Shown piece after piece: positions 8,806 to 16,682 of a stretch of 64,000 nt of DNA; the first letter of the stretch is position 1; every line of letters begins with the position of its first letter. This stretch comes from Streptomyces sp. IMTB 2501 (GTDB taxonomy: Bacteria; Actinomycetota; Actinomycetes; Streptomycetales; Streptomycetaceae): positions 186,277-250,276 of the forward strand of contig NZ_MQUS01000009.1 of the NCBI RefSeq assembly GCF_001953885.1, given 5' to 3'. The notes beneath the pieces are model-generated. The model made no database searches, was not told where the DNA came from, and saw only the letters and a list, made by a program, of their open reading frames with translations. The translations under genes and the position numbers were made by a program.

Positions 8806-9654
8806 ATGCCGCAGCCCGTCCTTCTGATCGGGGCCGGCCGGGCCGCGCACGGCGGGTACCCGCTGGCCCGGATCGCCGCCGTGCGTCCGGTGGTGCTGGT
8901 CGACGCCTCGGCGCCCGGCTGGGCACGGCCGTATCTGTCCGGCCATCTCGCGGCCGACCCCGCGCGGGAGTCGGAGACGGCCGAGGCGGTGGCACGGTAC
9001 GCGGCCCGGCACCCGGTCGCGGGCGTGCTCAGCTGGAGCCGGGAGCACCTGGCCGTGACGGCGCGGATCACAGGGCGGCTGGGGCTGCCGGGCCTGCCGT
9101 ACGAGACGGCCGCCGCCTGCGCCGACCCGGCGGCGGCACGGGCACTGCTGGTACGGCACCGGGTGCCGCAGGCGAAACCGGACGACCCGGAGGGGCCGCT
9201 GGTGTCGGCCGAGACCGTCGTCCTGGACGACGAGGTCCGCATCGCCGCGCTCACCCGTACGACCTCGCTGCGGCACTCCGTCCACGCCCATGACGGCCTG
9301 CTGCACAACCCGTTTCTCCGGCAGACCGTGGAGCGGACGGTACGGGCGCTCGGTCTCACGCACACCGTCGCGCACGTGGGTCTCCGGCTGACCGAGCGGG
9401 GGCCCAGCGTCACCGGGGTCGCGCCGCATCTGCCGGGTGAGCTGATCCCCTGGCTGGTGGAGCGGGCGACGGGGGTGGATCTGGTCGGGGCCGCGGTGGC
9501 ACTCGCGTGCGGGGCAGTGGTGGAAGTGACGCCTACGCGGCAGCGGGCTGCCGCGATCCGGTTCGCGCATGCCTCCCGGCGGGTTTCCCGGATGTACTGG
9601 GTCGTTGAGGGTGAGGATGCGTTGGAGTGCGAACGGGCGTTGGACGCGGCGTAG
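8806..9654 (+). CDS. ATP-grasp-like protein lacking a recognisable catalytic half
   Basis: A 282-residue protein. ATG 8806 is chosen because GAAGGTG lies 8 nt upstream. The N-terminus VLLIGAGRAAHGGYPLARIAAVRPVVLVDAS is a Rossmann-like pre-ATP-grasp domain, followed by the typical GVLSWSREHLAVTARITGRLGLPGLPYE and CADPAAARALLVRHRVPQ of carboxylate-amine ligases. Beyond this it has short strands and VGLRLTERGPSVTGVAPHLPGELIPWLVERATGVDL, like the end of an ATP-grasp fold. The usual 400-residue family length and clear ATP-binding lysine loop are missing. It may be a reduced or non-catalytic ligase. No partner gene is adjacent. Confidence 0.6.
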   Translation: MPQPVLLIGAGRAAHGGYPLARIAAVRPVVLVDASAPGWARPYLSGHLAADPARESETAEAVARYAARHPVAGVLSWSREHLAVTARITGRLGLPGLPYETAAACADPAAARALLVRHRVPQAKPDDPEGPLVSAETVVLDDEVRIAALTRTTSLRHSVHAHDGLLHNPFLRQTVERTVRALGLTHTVAHVGLRLTERGPSVTGVAPHLPGELIPWLVERATGVDLVGAAVALACGAVVEVTPTRQRAAAIRFAHASRRVSRMYWVVEGEDALECERALDAA

Positions 9655-9723
9655 CGGTTTCGCCGGACACGGCCCCGCGCCCCTTCAGGCGGCTGCCGCA
9701 CAGCCACTCCTCAGGGCTCTCGG

Positions 9724-9842
9724 GTCTGCCGGTAAAGTGGCGGGGTCGTCATCACACCCGTACGGGGAAAAGCCGGTGCAATTCCGGCGCTGACCCGCAA
9801 CCGTCAACCGCCGCACGGCGGTGAGCCGGACCGCCCCGGGCG
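9724..9842 (+). ncRNA. Cobalamin riboswitch
   Basis: The class core is visible: GGGGAAAAGCCGGTGCAA from about 9764, then TTCCGGCGCTGACCCGCAAC, and the degenerate B12 box GAGCCGGACCGCCC near 9822-9836. It precedes a membrane-transport operon by about 130 nt. The aptamer should bind adenosylcobalamin and switch the operon off when the vitamin is plentiful. Outer boundaries are approximate. Confidence 0.92.
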
Positions 9843-9860
9843 GGACGTTGACCGGCTCGT

Positions 9861-9884
9861 GTGCGTCGGCGGTCCGCCGTGCAC
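9861..9884 (+). promoter_or_regulatory. Candidate expression-platform hairpin
   Basis: GTGCGTCGGCGG pairs with CCGCCGTGCAC just downstream of the aptamer. It could be a terminator or an antisequestering stem for the first gene at 9970. This is seen as an inverted repeat only. Confidence 0.45.
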
Positions 9885-9969
9885 GGCACCGTCGAGGTTT
9901 ACGGAGCCGAGCCGCCCGGGGGGTTTCCCGTGCGCTGCCGGTTCCCCGCAGGAGAGGCAGTCGCCGACC

Positions 9970-11187
9970 ATGAACGTCCGCCGCAGTGCCGCGGCTCTCG
10001 CCGCCGTAGGCGTGCTGGCCGCCGCCGCGCCCGCCACGGCCACCGGCCCGTCCCCGTCTCCGAAGGCCGCGCTCCCGTCGGGTCTGTACGGCACGTCCGA
10101 CCCGGCCTACGACGGCGTGTGGCGGCAGTCGTTGACGCTGGTCGCCCAGCGGACCCTCGGTTACCGGCCGGCCGCGCAGGCCGTGGACTGGCTCGCCGGC
10201 CAGCAGTGCGCGAGCGGCGCTTTCGCCGCCTTCCGTGCCGACCCTGCCAAGGCCTGCGACGGCAAGGTCATGGTGGACACCAACAGCACCGCCGCCGCGG
10301 TCCAGGCCCTGCGGGCCGCCGGCGGGCACGGCGACGCCGTCGGCAAGGCGGTGACCTGGCTGAAGTCCGTGCAGAACAAGGACGGCGGCTGGGGCTACTC
10401 GCCGGGCGGGCCCAGCGACACCAACTCCACCTCCGTGGTCGTGGGCGCGCTGGCCGCGACCGGCGCCGACCCGGCGTCCGTCCGCAAGTCCGGCAGGTCC
10501 CCCTACGACCTGCTGGCCACCTGGTCCATCCCCTGCGACCAGGACGGCGGCGGCGCCCTCGCCTACCAGCCCGGCAAGAAGGGCGAGCTGGCCGCCAACG
10601 CGGACGCCACGGCGGCCGGGGTGCTCGGCGCGCTCGGCAGGGGGTTCGTCGCCGAGGCCGGGAAGGCGCCCGCGCAGGAGGCGTGTGCCAAGGCCGGTCG
10701 TCCCACTCCGGCGCAGGTGGCCGACAACGCCGGCGCCTATCTGGCGGCCGCCGTCGCCAAGAGCGGGCACCTGCGGTCCGCGCTGCCCGGCGCCAAGGAC
10801 CAGCCGGACTACGGCAACACGGCGGACACGGTCGTCGCGCTCGCCGCGGACGGCCGGACCGAGCAGGCGAAGAAGGCGTACGACTGGCTGGAGAAGAACG
10901 CCGGGAACTGGGCGGCGCAGAGCGGTCCGGCGGCCTACGCACAGCTGATCCTCGCCGCCCACGCGATCGGCGCGCAGCCGGGTGACTTCGGCGGCACCAG
11001 CCTGGTCCGGTCCCTCAACGAGCTGGGCCCGGCCCCGCACATGGACTCCGCCGCGCACGGGACCGAGAAGGCCGGCACGTCCGACGGCGGCTCGAACTTC
11101 GGCATCTGGTGGTTCGTCGGCGTCTGCCTCGTCGCGGGCATCGGCGTCGGCTTCCTGCTCAGCGGCCGGAAGAAGCGGCAGCCGTGA
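9970..11187 (+). CDS. Exported prenyltransferase-repeat (alpha/alpha-barrel) protein, probable cobalamin receptor
   Basis: A 405-residue surface protein. A signal peptide is at about 1-25 (AAALAAVGVLAAAAPATA). A domain of helical hairpins follows with repeats typical of prenyltransferase/squalene oxidase-like barrels: AVDWLAGQQCASGAF, AVTWLKSVQNKDGGWGY, DTNSTSVVVGAL, and AYDWLEKNAGNWA. Near residue 380 is a C-terminal membrane helix (IWWFVGVCLVAGIGVGFLLSG) ending KKR, so the barrel faces outward. Human transcobalamin and intrinsic factor use the same alpha6/alpha6 barrel. With the riboswitch upstream and an ECF transporter downstream, a cobalamin-capturing role is the best inference. ATG 9970 has GGAGAGG 12 nt before it. 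Its stop overlaps the next GTG. Confidence 0.82.
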   Translation: MNVRRSAAALAAVGVLAAAAPATATGPSPSPKAALPSGLYGTSDPAYDGVWRQSLTLVAQRTLGYRPAAQAVDWLAGQQCASGAFAAFRADPAKACDGKVMVDTNSTAAAVQALRAAGGHGDAVGKAVTWLKSVQNKDGGWGYSPGGPSDTNSTSVVVGALAATGADPASVRKSGRSPYDLLATWSIPCDQDGGGALAYQPGKKGELAANADATAAGVLGALGRGFVAEAGKAPAQEACAKAGRPTPAQVADNAGAYLAAAVAKSGHLRSALPGAKDQPDYGNTADTVVALAADGRTEQAKKAYDWLEKNAGNWAAQSGPAAYAQLILAAHAIGAQPGDFGGTSLVRSLNELGPAPHMDSAAHGTEKAGTSDGGSNFGIWWFVGVCLVAGIGVGFLLSGRKKRQP

Positions 11188-11843
11188 CCGCCGTCCGCCG
11201 CGCCGCGGGTGTCCTGTGCGCCGCACTGGTCCTGCTGGCCGGTGCCGGGCAGGCGCGGGCCACCGGCTACCGGTACTGGTCCTTCTGGGAGCGGACCGGC
11301 GGGCACTGGGCGTACGCCACCACGGGCCCGTCGAGCGCCCGTCCCGACGACGGCGCCGTGGAGGGTTTCCGCTTCGCGGTGAGCGCGGACTCGGCGGACG
11401 CGAGCCGGCCGCGCGGGGCGGCGGACTTCGGCACGATCTGCTCGTCCACACCGGCCAGGTCCGGTATGAAACGGGTGGCCCTGGTCCTCGACTTCGGCAC
11501 ACCGGCGGACGCGCCGTCCGGCGAGACACCGCCGGGCCGTCGTACGGCCTGCGCGCGCGTGTCCGACGACGCGACGACGGCCGACGCCGTGGCGGCCGTG
11601 GCCAAGCCCCTGCGCTACGACACCAACGCCCTGCTGTGTGCGATCTCCGGGTATCCGAAGGAGGGATGCGGGGAGCAGGTGGCCTCCGGCCGGAAGACCG
11701 GCTCGGACCAGAGGGGCGGCTCGGGCCAGAAGGGCGGCTCGGACAGCGGGCCTTCCCTGGGTCTGCCGATCGGCGTGGGAGTGGTCGTTCTGCTGGCGGG
11801 GGCAGCGGTGTGGCAGGCACGGCGGCGGAATGTCTCCGGTTGA
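11184..11843 (+). CDS. Small exported membrane-anchored protein of the cobalamin operon
   Basis: A 219-residue protein with a GTG start overlapping the previous stop (GTGA), so it is translationally coupled. Signal peptide at about 1-27 (AAGVLCAALVLLAGAGQARA), then the mature domain TGYRYWSFWERTGGHWAYATTG with later DGAVEGFRFAVS. This spacing of aromatic residues resembles DUF4430, the beta-domain that closes the vitamin pocket in transcobalamin-type proteins; that resemblance is my reading and needs a profile search. Three cysteines follow (TICSS, RTACARV, LLCAISG). A Gly/Ser/Lys linker and one membrane helix (IGVGVVVLLAGAAVWQ) with a positive tail end the protein. It probably forms a complex with the upstream barrel. 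Confidence 0.75.
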   Translation: MTAVRRAAGVLCAALVLLAGAGQARATGYRYWSFWERTGGHWAYATTGPSSARPDDGAVEGFRFAVSADSADASRPRGAADFGTICSSTPARSGMKRVALVLDFGTPADAPSGETPPGRRTACARVSDDATTADAVAAVAKPLRYDTNALLCAISGYPKEGCGEQVASGRKTGSDQRGGSGQKGGSDSGPSLGLPIGVGVVVLLAGAAVWQARRRNVSG

Positions 11844-11949
11844 CCGCGGGCCGTCCGTGGCCGGTCGCTCCCCCAGGGGGTGCCTCAAGGGCCTGGGAGA
11901 CTCCTCGGGAAGCGCCCGTCCCGCAGACAGCGGCACCGGGCAAGCGCCG

Positions 11950-13050
11950 GTGAGCGACCCCGCCCCCGTCCGGCTCCGGCGCCGCTCCACCGTTCACCCC
12001 GGTGCCTGGTGGCTCTGGGCGTTGGGTCTGGGTACGGCCGCCACCCGCACCACCAACCCCCTCCTCCTCGCCCTGCTCATATCCGCCTCCGCCTACGTCG
12101 TGGCAACGCACCGCACCCCCACCCCCACCTCCCGCGCCTACACCGCCTTCGCCAAGCTCGCCCTCGCCGTCCTCCTCATCCGCCTCCTCTTCGCGGTGGC
12201 GCTGGGCTCCCCCATCCCCGGCACCCACACCCTCCTCACCCTCCCCGAAGCCCCGCTCCCCCACTGGGCACAGGGCATCCGCCTGGGCGGAAGGATCACG
12301 GCGGAGGCGCTCGTCTTCGCCGGCTACGACGGGCTCAAGCTCGCCACCCTGCTGATCTGCGTCGGCGCGGCGAACGCGCTCGCCGGCCCCGCCCGCCTCC
12401 TGAAATCCCTGCCCGGCGCCCTGTACGAGACCGGCGTCGCCGTGGTCGTCGCGCTCACCTTCGCACCGCACCTGATCGCCGATGTCCAGCGGCTGCGGGC
12501 CGCCCGACGGCTGCGCGGCCGCCCCGACCGGGGCCTGCGCGGTCTGCTGCAGGTCGGACTGCCGGTCCTGGAGGGCGCGTTGGAGCGCTCGGTCGCCCTG
12601 GCCGCCGCGATGGAGGCCCGCGGCTACGGCCGCAGTGCGAAGGTCCCGGCCCGCGTCCGCCGTACGACGGCCGCGCTCACCCTCGGCGGTCTGCTCGGCG
12701 TGTGCGCGGGCACATACGGGCTGCTCACCGCGGAGGGCGGCACCTACGGCATCCCGCTGCTGCTGGCCGGTGTCGCCGCCGCGCTCGCGGGGCTCCGGCT
12801 CGGCGGCCGGCGTTCGCTGCGCACCCGGTACCGCCCCGACCCCTGGGACGCGCGGGCCTGGCTGGTCGCCGGTGCCGGCGTCGCCGTCGCCGCGCTGCTC
12901 ACCCTGGCCGCCGCCCGCGATCCGGAAGCCCTGCATCCCGGGGTCGTCCCCCTCGTCGCCCCCACCCTCCCCCTGTGGCCCGCCGCGGCGATCCTCCTCG
13001 CCCTGCTCCCCGCCCTCGTCGTCCCCCAGGACCCCAAGGAGCCGTCGTGA
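11950..13050 (+). CDS. ECF transporter T component (CbiQ-like)
   Basis: A 366-residue integral membrane protein with helices near PLLLALLISASAYVVA, LALAVLLIRLLFAVAL, TLLICVGAANAL and GVAVVVALTFAPHLI. The cytoplasmic coupling helices carry the ALERSVALAAAMEARGYG stretch that includes the A-R-G/ARG-type motif found in EcfT/CbiQ proteins, which contacts the ATPases. Two or three more helices follow at the C-terminus. It joins the substrate-binding S component to the ATPase pair. The GTG at 11950 is the likely start, though its ribosome site is weak and an earlier start is possible. Its TGA overlaps the ATPase GTG. Confidence 0.85.
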   Translation: MSDPAPVRLRRRSTVHPGAWWLWALGLGTAATRTTNPLLLALLISASAYVVATHRTPTPTSRAYTAFAKLALAVLLIRLLFAVALGSPIPGTHTLLTLPEAPLPHWAQGIRLGGRITAEALVFAGYDGLKLATLLICVGAANALAGPARLLKSLPGALYETGVAVVVALTFAPHLIADVQRLRAARRLRGRPDRGLRGLLQVGLPVLEGALERSVALAAAMEARGYGRSAKVPARVRRTTAALTLGGLLGVCAGTYGLLTAEGGTYGIPLLLAGVAAALAGLRLGGRRSLRTRYRPDPWDARAWLVAGAGVAVAALLTLAAARDPEALHPGVVPLVAPTLPLWPAAAILLALLPALVVPQDPKEPS

Positions 13051-14804
13051 TCCGCTTCGAGGATGTCAGCGTGACGTACGACGGTGCGGCCGAACCCACC
13101 GTCCGGGGCATCGACTTCGAGGTGCCGGAAGGTGAACTGGTGCTGCTCGTCGGCTCGTCCGGGGTCGGCAAGTCGACCGTGCTCGGCGCGGTGAGCGGGC
13201 TGGTGCCGCACTTCACCGGCGGCACCCTGCGCGGCCGCGTCACGGTGGCCGGCCGCGACACCCGTACCCACAAACCGCGCGAACTCGCCGACGTGGTCGG
13301 CACGGTGGGGCAGGATCCGCTCGCCCACTTCGTGACGGACACGGTCGAGGACGAACTCGCCTACGGAATGGAGTCGTTGGGCCTGGCTCCGGAGGTGATG
13401 CGCCGCCGGGTCGAGGAAACCCTGGACCTGCTGGGCCTGGCGGGACTCCGGAACCGCCCGATCGCCACCCTCTCCGGCGGACAGCGGCAGCGGGTCGCGA
13501 TCGGCTCGGTCCTCACCCCGCACCCTCAGGTGCTGGTCCTGGACGAGCCGACCTCGGCGCTGGACCCGGCCGCCGCGGAAGAGGTCCTGGCCGTGCTCCA
13601 GCGTCTCGTGCACGACCTCGGTACGACGGTCCTGCTGGCCGAGCACCGCCTGGAACGCGTGATCCACTACGCCGACCGGGTCGTCCTCCTCCCCGCCCCC
13701 GGCGAACCCCCGATCGTCGGCACCCCGGCCGAGGTGATGGCCGTGTCCCCGGTCTACCCCCCGGTGGTCGCCCTGGGCCGCCTGGCCGACTGGTCCCCGC
13801 CCCCCCTGACCGTCCGAGACGCCCGCCGCCAAGCCGCTGATCTGCGCAAACGCCTGGCAGCTTCGGCGCCGGCCGAGACCAGCCGCACCGCATCGGCCGC
13901 AGCCGCAGCCAGTACCGCCGGGGCGGCGCCCGTCCCGCAGCCGGCGGCACCCCGTCAGAGCGGGCAAGCGGACCCGCCCCCGCCCAGCACCCGCACACCG
14001 CACCGTTCCCTCTTCCGCCGCCGCCCCTCCCCCGCACCGAACACCCCGCAGACCCACATCGCCGAAACAGCAACCCTCTCCGTCCGCCGAGCCCGCACAG
14101 ACGCCCTGCGCCACGTGGACCTGTCGGTCGCCCCCGGCGAAACCATCGCCCTCATGGGCCGCAACGGCGCAGGCAAGTCCACCCTCCTCTCCTGCCTCGT
14201 CGGACTCCTCGCCCCCACCACCGGCAGCGTCCGCGTCGGCGGAGTCGACCCCCATCGCACCGCACCCCCCGATCTCGTCCGCCGTGTCGGCCTCGTTCCG
14301 CAGGAGCCACGTGACCTGCTGTACGCCGACACGGTGGCCGACGAGTGCGCGGCGGCCGACCGGGACGCCGGTGCCGGGCCGGGCACCTGCCGGGCGCTGG
14401 TGTCGGAGCTGCTGCCGGGGATCACGGACGACACGCACCCCCGCGACCTCTCCGAGGGCCAGTGCCTGGCGCTCGCCCTGGCCGTCGTACTGACCGCTCG
14501 CCCGCCCCTCCTCCTGCTCGACGAGCCGACGCGCGGCCTGGACTACGCGGCGAAGGCCCGCCTGGTGGCCGTGTTGCGCGGGCTCGCCGCCGAGGGGCAC
14601 GCGATCGTGCTGGCCACGCATGACGTGGAGCTGGCGGCGGAGATCGCGCACCGGGTCGTGCTGCTCGCCGAGGGAGAAGTGATCGCCGACGGGCCGACCG
14701 CGCAGATCGTCGTCTCCTCGCCGTCCTTCGCACCGCAGGTGACGAAGATCCTCGCCCCGCAGCAGTGGCTGACCGTGACCGAGGTCCGCGAGGCCCTCAT
14801 ATGA
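13047..14804 (+). CDS. ECF transporter ATPase, two ABC domains fused in one chain
   Basis: A 585-residue protein made of two nucleotide-binding domains joined by an Ala/Pro/Ser-rich linker (about residues 270-335). Domain 1: Walker A GSSGVGKST near 35-43, signature LSGGQRQR, Walker B VLVLDEPTSALD. Domain 2: Walker A GRNGAGKST, a degenerate signature LSEGQ in place of LSGGQ, and Walker B LLLLDEPTRGLD. This is a natural fusion of the EcfA1 and EcfA2 subunits. It powers vitamin import together with the T and S components encoded on either side. Overlaps of GTGA at the start and ATGA at the end show tight coupling. Confidence 0.93.
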   Translation: MIRFEDVSVTYDGAAEPTVRGIDFEVPEGELVLLVGSSGVGKSTVLGAVSGLVPHFTGGTLRGRVTVAGRDTRTHKPRELADVVGTVGQDPLAHFVTDTVEDELAYGMESLGLAPEVMRRRVEETLDLLGLAGLRNRPIATLSGGQRQRVAIGSVLTPHPQVLVLDEPTSALDPAAAEEVLAVLQRLVHDLGTTVLLAEHRLERVIHYADRVVLLPAPGEPPIVGTPAEVMAVSPVYPPVVALGRLADWSPPPLTVRDARRQAADLRKRLAASAPAETSRTASAAAAASTAGAAPVPQPAAPRQSGQADPPPPSTRTPHRSLFRRRPSPAPNTPQTHIAETATLSVRRARTDALRHVDLSVAPGETIALMGRNGAGKSTLLSCLVGLLAPTTGSVRVGGVDPHRTAPPDLVRRVGLVPQEPRDLLYADTVADECAAADRDAGAGPGTCRALVSELLPGITDDTHPRDLSEGQCLALALAVVLTARPPLLLLDEPTRGLDYAAKARLVAVLRGLAAEGHAIVLATHDVELAAEIAHRVVLLAEGEVIADGPTAQIVVSSPSFAPQVTKILAPQQWLTVTEVREALI

Positions 14805-15706
14805 GTGCTCGGCGCCCGAGCGCCCCGCGCCCGAAAGCCCGGCTGCACGTCGTCCGGCTCGGACCCCGCTCGATCGCCGCACTCGCGCTGGTCAGCGCGG
14901 TCGGTGTGATCGCCTTCGGCTGGCCCTTCCTCGCCCCGCCCACCTCGCAGCTGAACGCGCACGCCCAGGACGCGCCCTGGCTCTTCGCCGGCCTGCTCGT
15001 CCTCCTGGTCGCGGTCGTGGCGGCGACGATCTCCGAATCGGATCTCGGCCCGAAGGCCGTGGCCATGCTGGGTGTGCTGGCCGCGACGGGGGCCGCGCTG
15101 CGGCCGGTCGGCGCGGGGACGGCCGGTATCGAGCCGATGTTCTTTCTGCTGGTGCTCAGCGGGCGGGTGCTGGGCCCCGGCTTCGGCTTCACGCTGGGCT
15201 CGGTGACGATGTTCGCGTCCGCGCTGCTCACGGGCGGCGTCGGGCCGTGGCTGCCGTTCCAGATGCTGTCGATGGGCTGGTTCACGATGGGGGCCGGGCT
15301 GCTGCCGGGCCCGGTCCGGCTGCGGGGCCGTCTCGAACTGCTCCTGCTCGCGGGCTACGGCTTCCTGGCCGCCTTCGCCTACGGCACGGTCATGAATCTG
15401 GCCGGCTGGCCCTTCATGGGCGCCGCGGCCTCGAACATCTCCTTCGACGCCCACGCCTCCGTCCCCGCCAACCTGGCCCGTTTCGTCGCCTACTGCCTGG
15501 CCACCTCGCTCGGCTGGGACCTCGGCCGGGCCGTCTGCACGGTGGTGCTGACCCTCGTCCTCGGCCCGGCAGTGCTGCGCGCGCTGCGCCGGGCCACACG
15601 GCGGGCGGCGTTCGAGACCGCGGTCACATTCGACGCCCGAGAACCCTCACCGGACGGATACGGCACCTCACCCAGCGGCACCGCGCCGGTGAAGCACCCC
15701 ACATGA
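14801..15706 (+). CDS. ECF transporter S component, probably for cobalamin
   Basis: A 301-residue membrane protein with about six helices: ALALVSAVGVIAFGWPFL, APWLFAGLLVLLVAVVAA, AMLGVLAATGAALR, EPMFFLLVLSGRVLGPGFG, LLLLAGYGFLAAFAYGTVMN and FVAYCLATSLGWDLGRAV. The FTLGSVTMFASALLTGGVGPWLPFQMLSMG stretch resembles the substrate-facing loop of ECF S proteins such as CbrT. The start overlaps the ATPase stop. Cobalamin specificity rests on the operon's riboswitch rather than on residues in this protein. It would sit in the membrane and release the vitamin inside after the T/ATPase stroke. Confidence 0.85.
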   Translation: MSARRPSAPRPKARLHVVRLGPRSIAALALVSAVGVIAFGWPFLAPPTSQLNAHAQDAPWLFAGLLVLLVAVVAATISESDLGPKAVAMLGVLAATGAALRPVGAGTAGIEPMFFLLVLSGRVLGPGFGFTLGSVTMFASALLTGGVGPWLPFQMLSMGWFTMGAGLLPGPVRLRGRLELLLLAGYGFLAAFAYGTVMNLAGWPFMGAAASNISFDAHASVPANLARFVAYCLATSLGWDLGRAVCTVVLTLVLGPAVLRALRRATRRAAFETAVTFDAREPSPDGYGTSPSGTAPVKHPT

Positions 15707-15990
15707 CCCAGATCACCTACGATCCGGGGCAGTAGTAACAAATGTCCGATACGTCCATCGGTGCACCCTTGCTGACCTGCGCATTGAGACCCACGCCACA
15801 GAGGCGACCTTTCCAGGCGATCCGGCCACAACTAGTAAAAGGGGTCATTGCGGACCTACTTCGAGCCTGCTTGTCTGGACGACGTCGCCAGGCGCCACGA
15901 GCCCTCACGGGCCGCGGCGCCGACGTATACGGCCACCGCGTGTGACCCGGTCGTACGGCGACCCCCTGTCCCCGACGCAAGAGGTTCTCC

Positions 15991-16404
15991 GTGTCCGTCT
16001 CCTTCATCCGCCGCATCGCTTCCCCGAAGAAGGCCCTCACCGTCGCCGCCGTGGCCGCCGCCACCGCCGGTATGGCGCTCTCCGCGGCGCCCGCCCAGGC
16101 CGCCCCGGCCTCGGCCTCCTCCGCTCAGGCGATCGCGAAGAAGATGATCCCGGACGCCGCGCAGTTCAACGCGTTCAACAAGATCGTCACGCACGAGAGC
16201 GGCTGGAACCCGTCCGCCACCAACAGCTCCTCCGGCGCCTACGGCCTGGTCCAGGCCCTGCCCGCCTCGAAGATGGCCTCCGCCGGCGCCGACTGGAAGA
16301 CCAACCCGGCCACCCAGATCAAGTGGGGCCTGGACTACATGAACTCCCGCTACGGCAGCCCGGTCAAGGCGTGGAGCTTCTGGCAGGCGAACGGCTGGTA
16401 CTGA
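15991..16404 (+). CDS. Secreted lytic transglycosylase-like protein
   Basis: A 137-residue exported protein starting at GTG 15991, with AGAGG 6 nt upstream. Signal peptide at about 1-37 (ALTVAAVAAATAGMAL, ending in APAQAA). The mature part has the single-domain transglycosylase pattern: FNKIVTHESGWNP with the catalytic glutamate in HESGW, GAYGLVQALPASKM, NPATQIKWGLDYMNSRYGSP and the final WSFWQANGWY. It should cleave peptidoglycan between MurNAc and GlcNAc during growth or germination. The 284-nt leader upstream was searched for the ydaO/c-di-AMP riboswitch often found before such genes; its core is not visible. Confidence 0.88.
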   Translation: MSVSFIRRIASPKKALTVAAVAAATAGMALSAAPAQAAPASASSAQAIAKKMIPDAAQFNAFNKIVTHESGWNPSATNSSSGAYGLVQALPASKMASAGADWKTNPATQIKWGLDYMNSRYGSPVKAWSFWQANGWY

Positions 16405-16511
16405 GCCGGCGGCTTCCCGCCATCGAGGCTCCCGCCGCTGAACCAGCGCGCGATCCGGGCCGGCGCCGCCCGGTACGGCCCACCGCGGTCGACGGCGCCC
16501 ATATCGAGCAA

Positions 16512-16544
16512 GCGCACCCTCGCCCCCGCCGGGCGAGGGTGCGC
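16512..16544. terminator. Strong hairpin terminator
   Basis: GCGCACCCTCGCCC and GGGCGAGGGTGCGC form a perfect 14-bp stem around a CCGCC loop, 108 nt after the transglycosylase stop. Confidence 0.8.
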
Positions 16545-16682
16545 TCGTATGTCCGGACGTGGCGCTGGGCAAGCGGCCGGCCCCCACCGGCCCGCAGCCG
16601 AACGGATTCACCGCACCGCCGTCGGGACGACCACGTGGTGGAGTTGTCCCCACCCCGTCCGTCCCGGCCCAGCGGAGGAACC

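Noticed and set aside
8806..9654. ATP-grasp-like gene as the missing partner of the Ter module
   Set aside because: It is 33 kb away, shorter than those ATP-grasps, and has no context link.
9685..12936. Antisense open frame of 1083 codons across the cobalamin operon
   Set aside because: High G+C keeps shadow frames open; it opposes clear conserved genes and a riboswitch and has no domain.
15742..15945. Possible 67-residue gene
   Set aside because: Poor codon bias, no ribosome site and no recognisable domain; it lies in the transglycosylase leader.
15707..15990. c-di-AMP (ydaO) riboswitch before the transglycosylase
   Set aside because: Expected from the gene type, but the conserved core could not be found.
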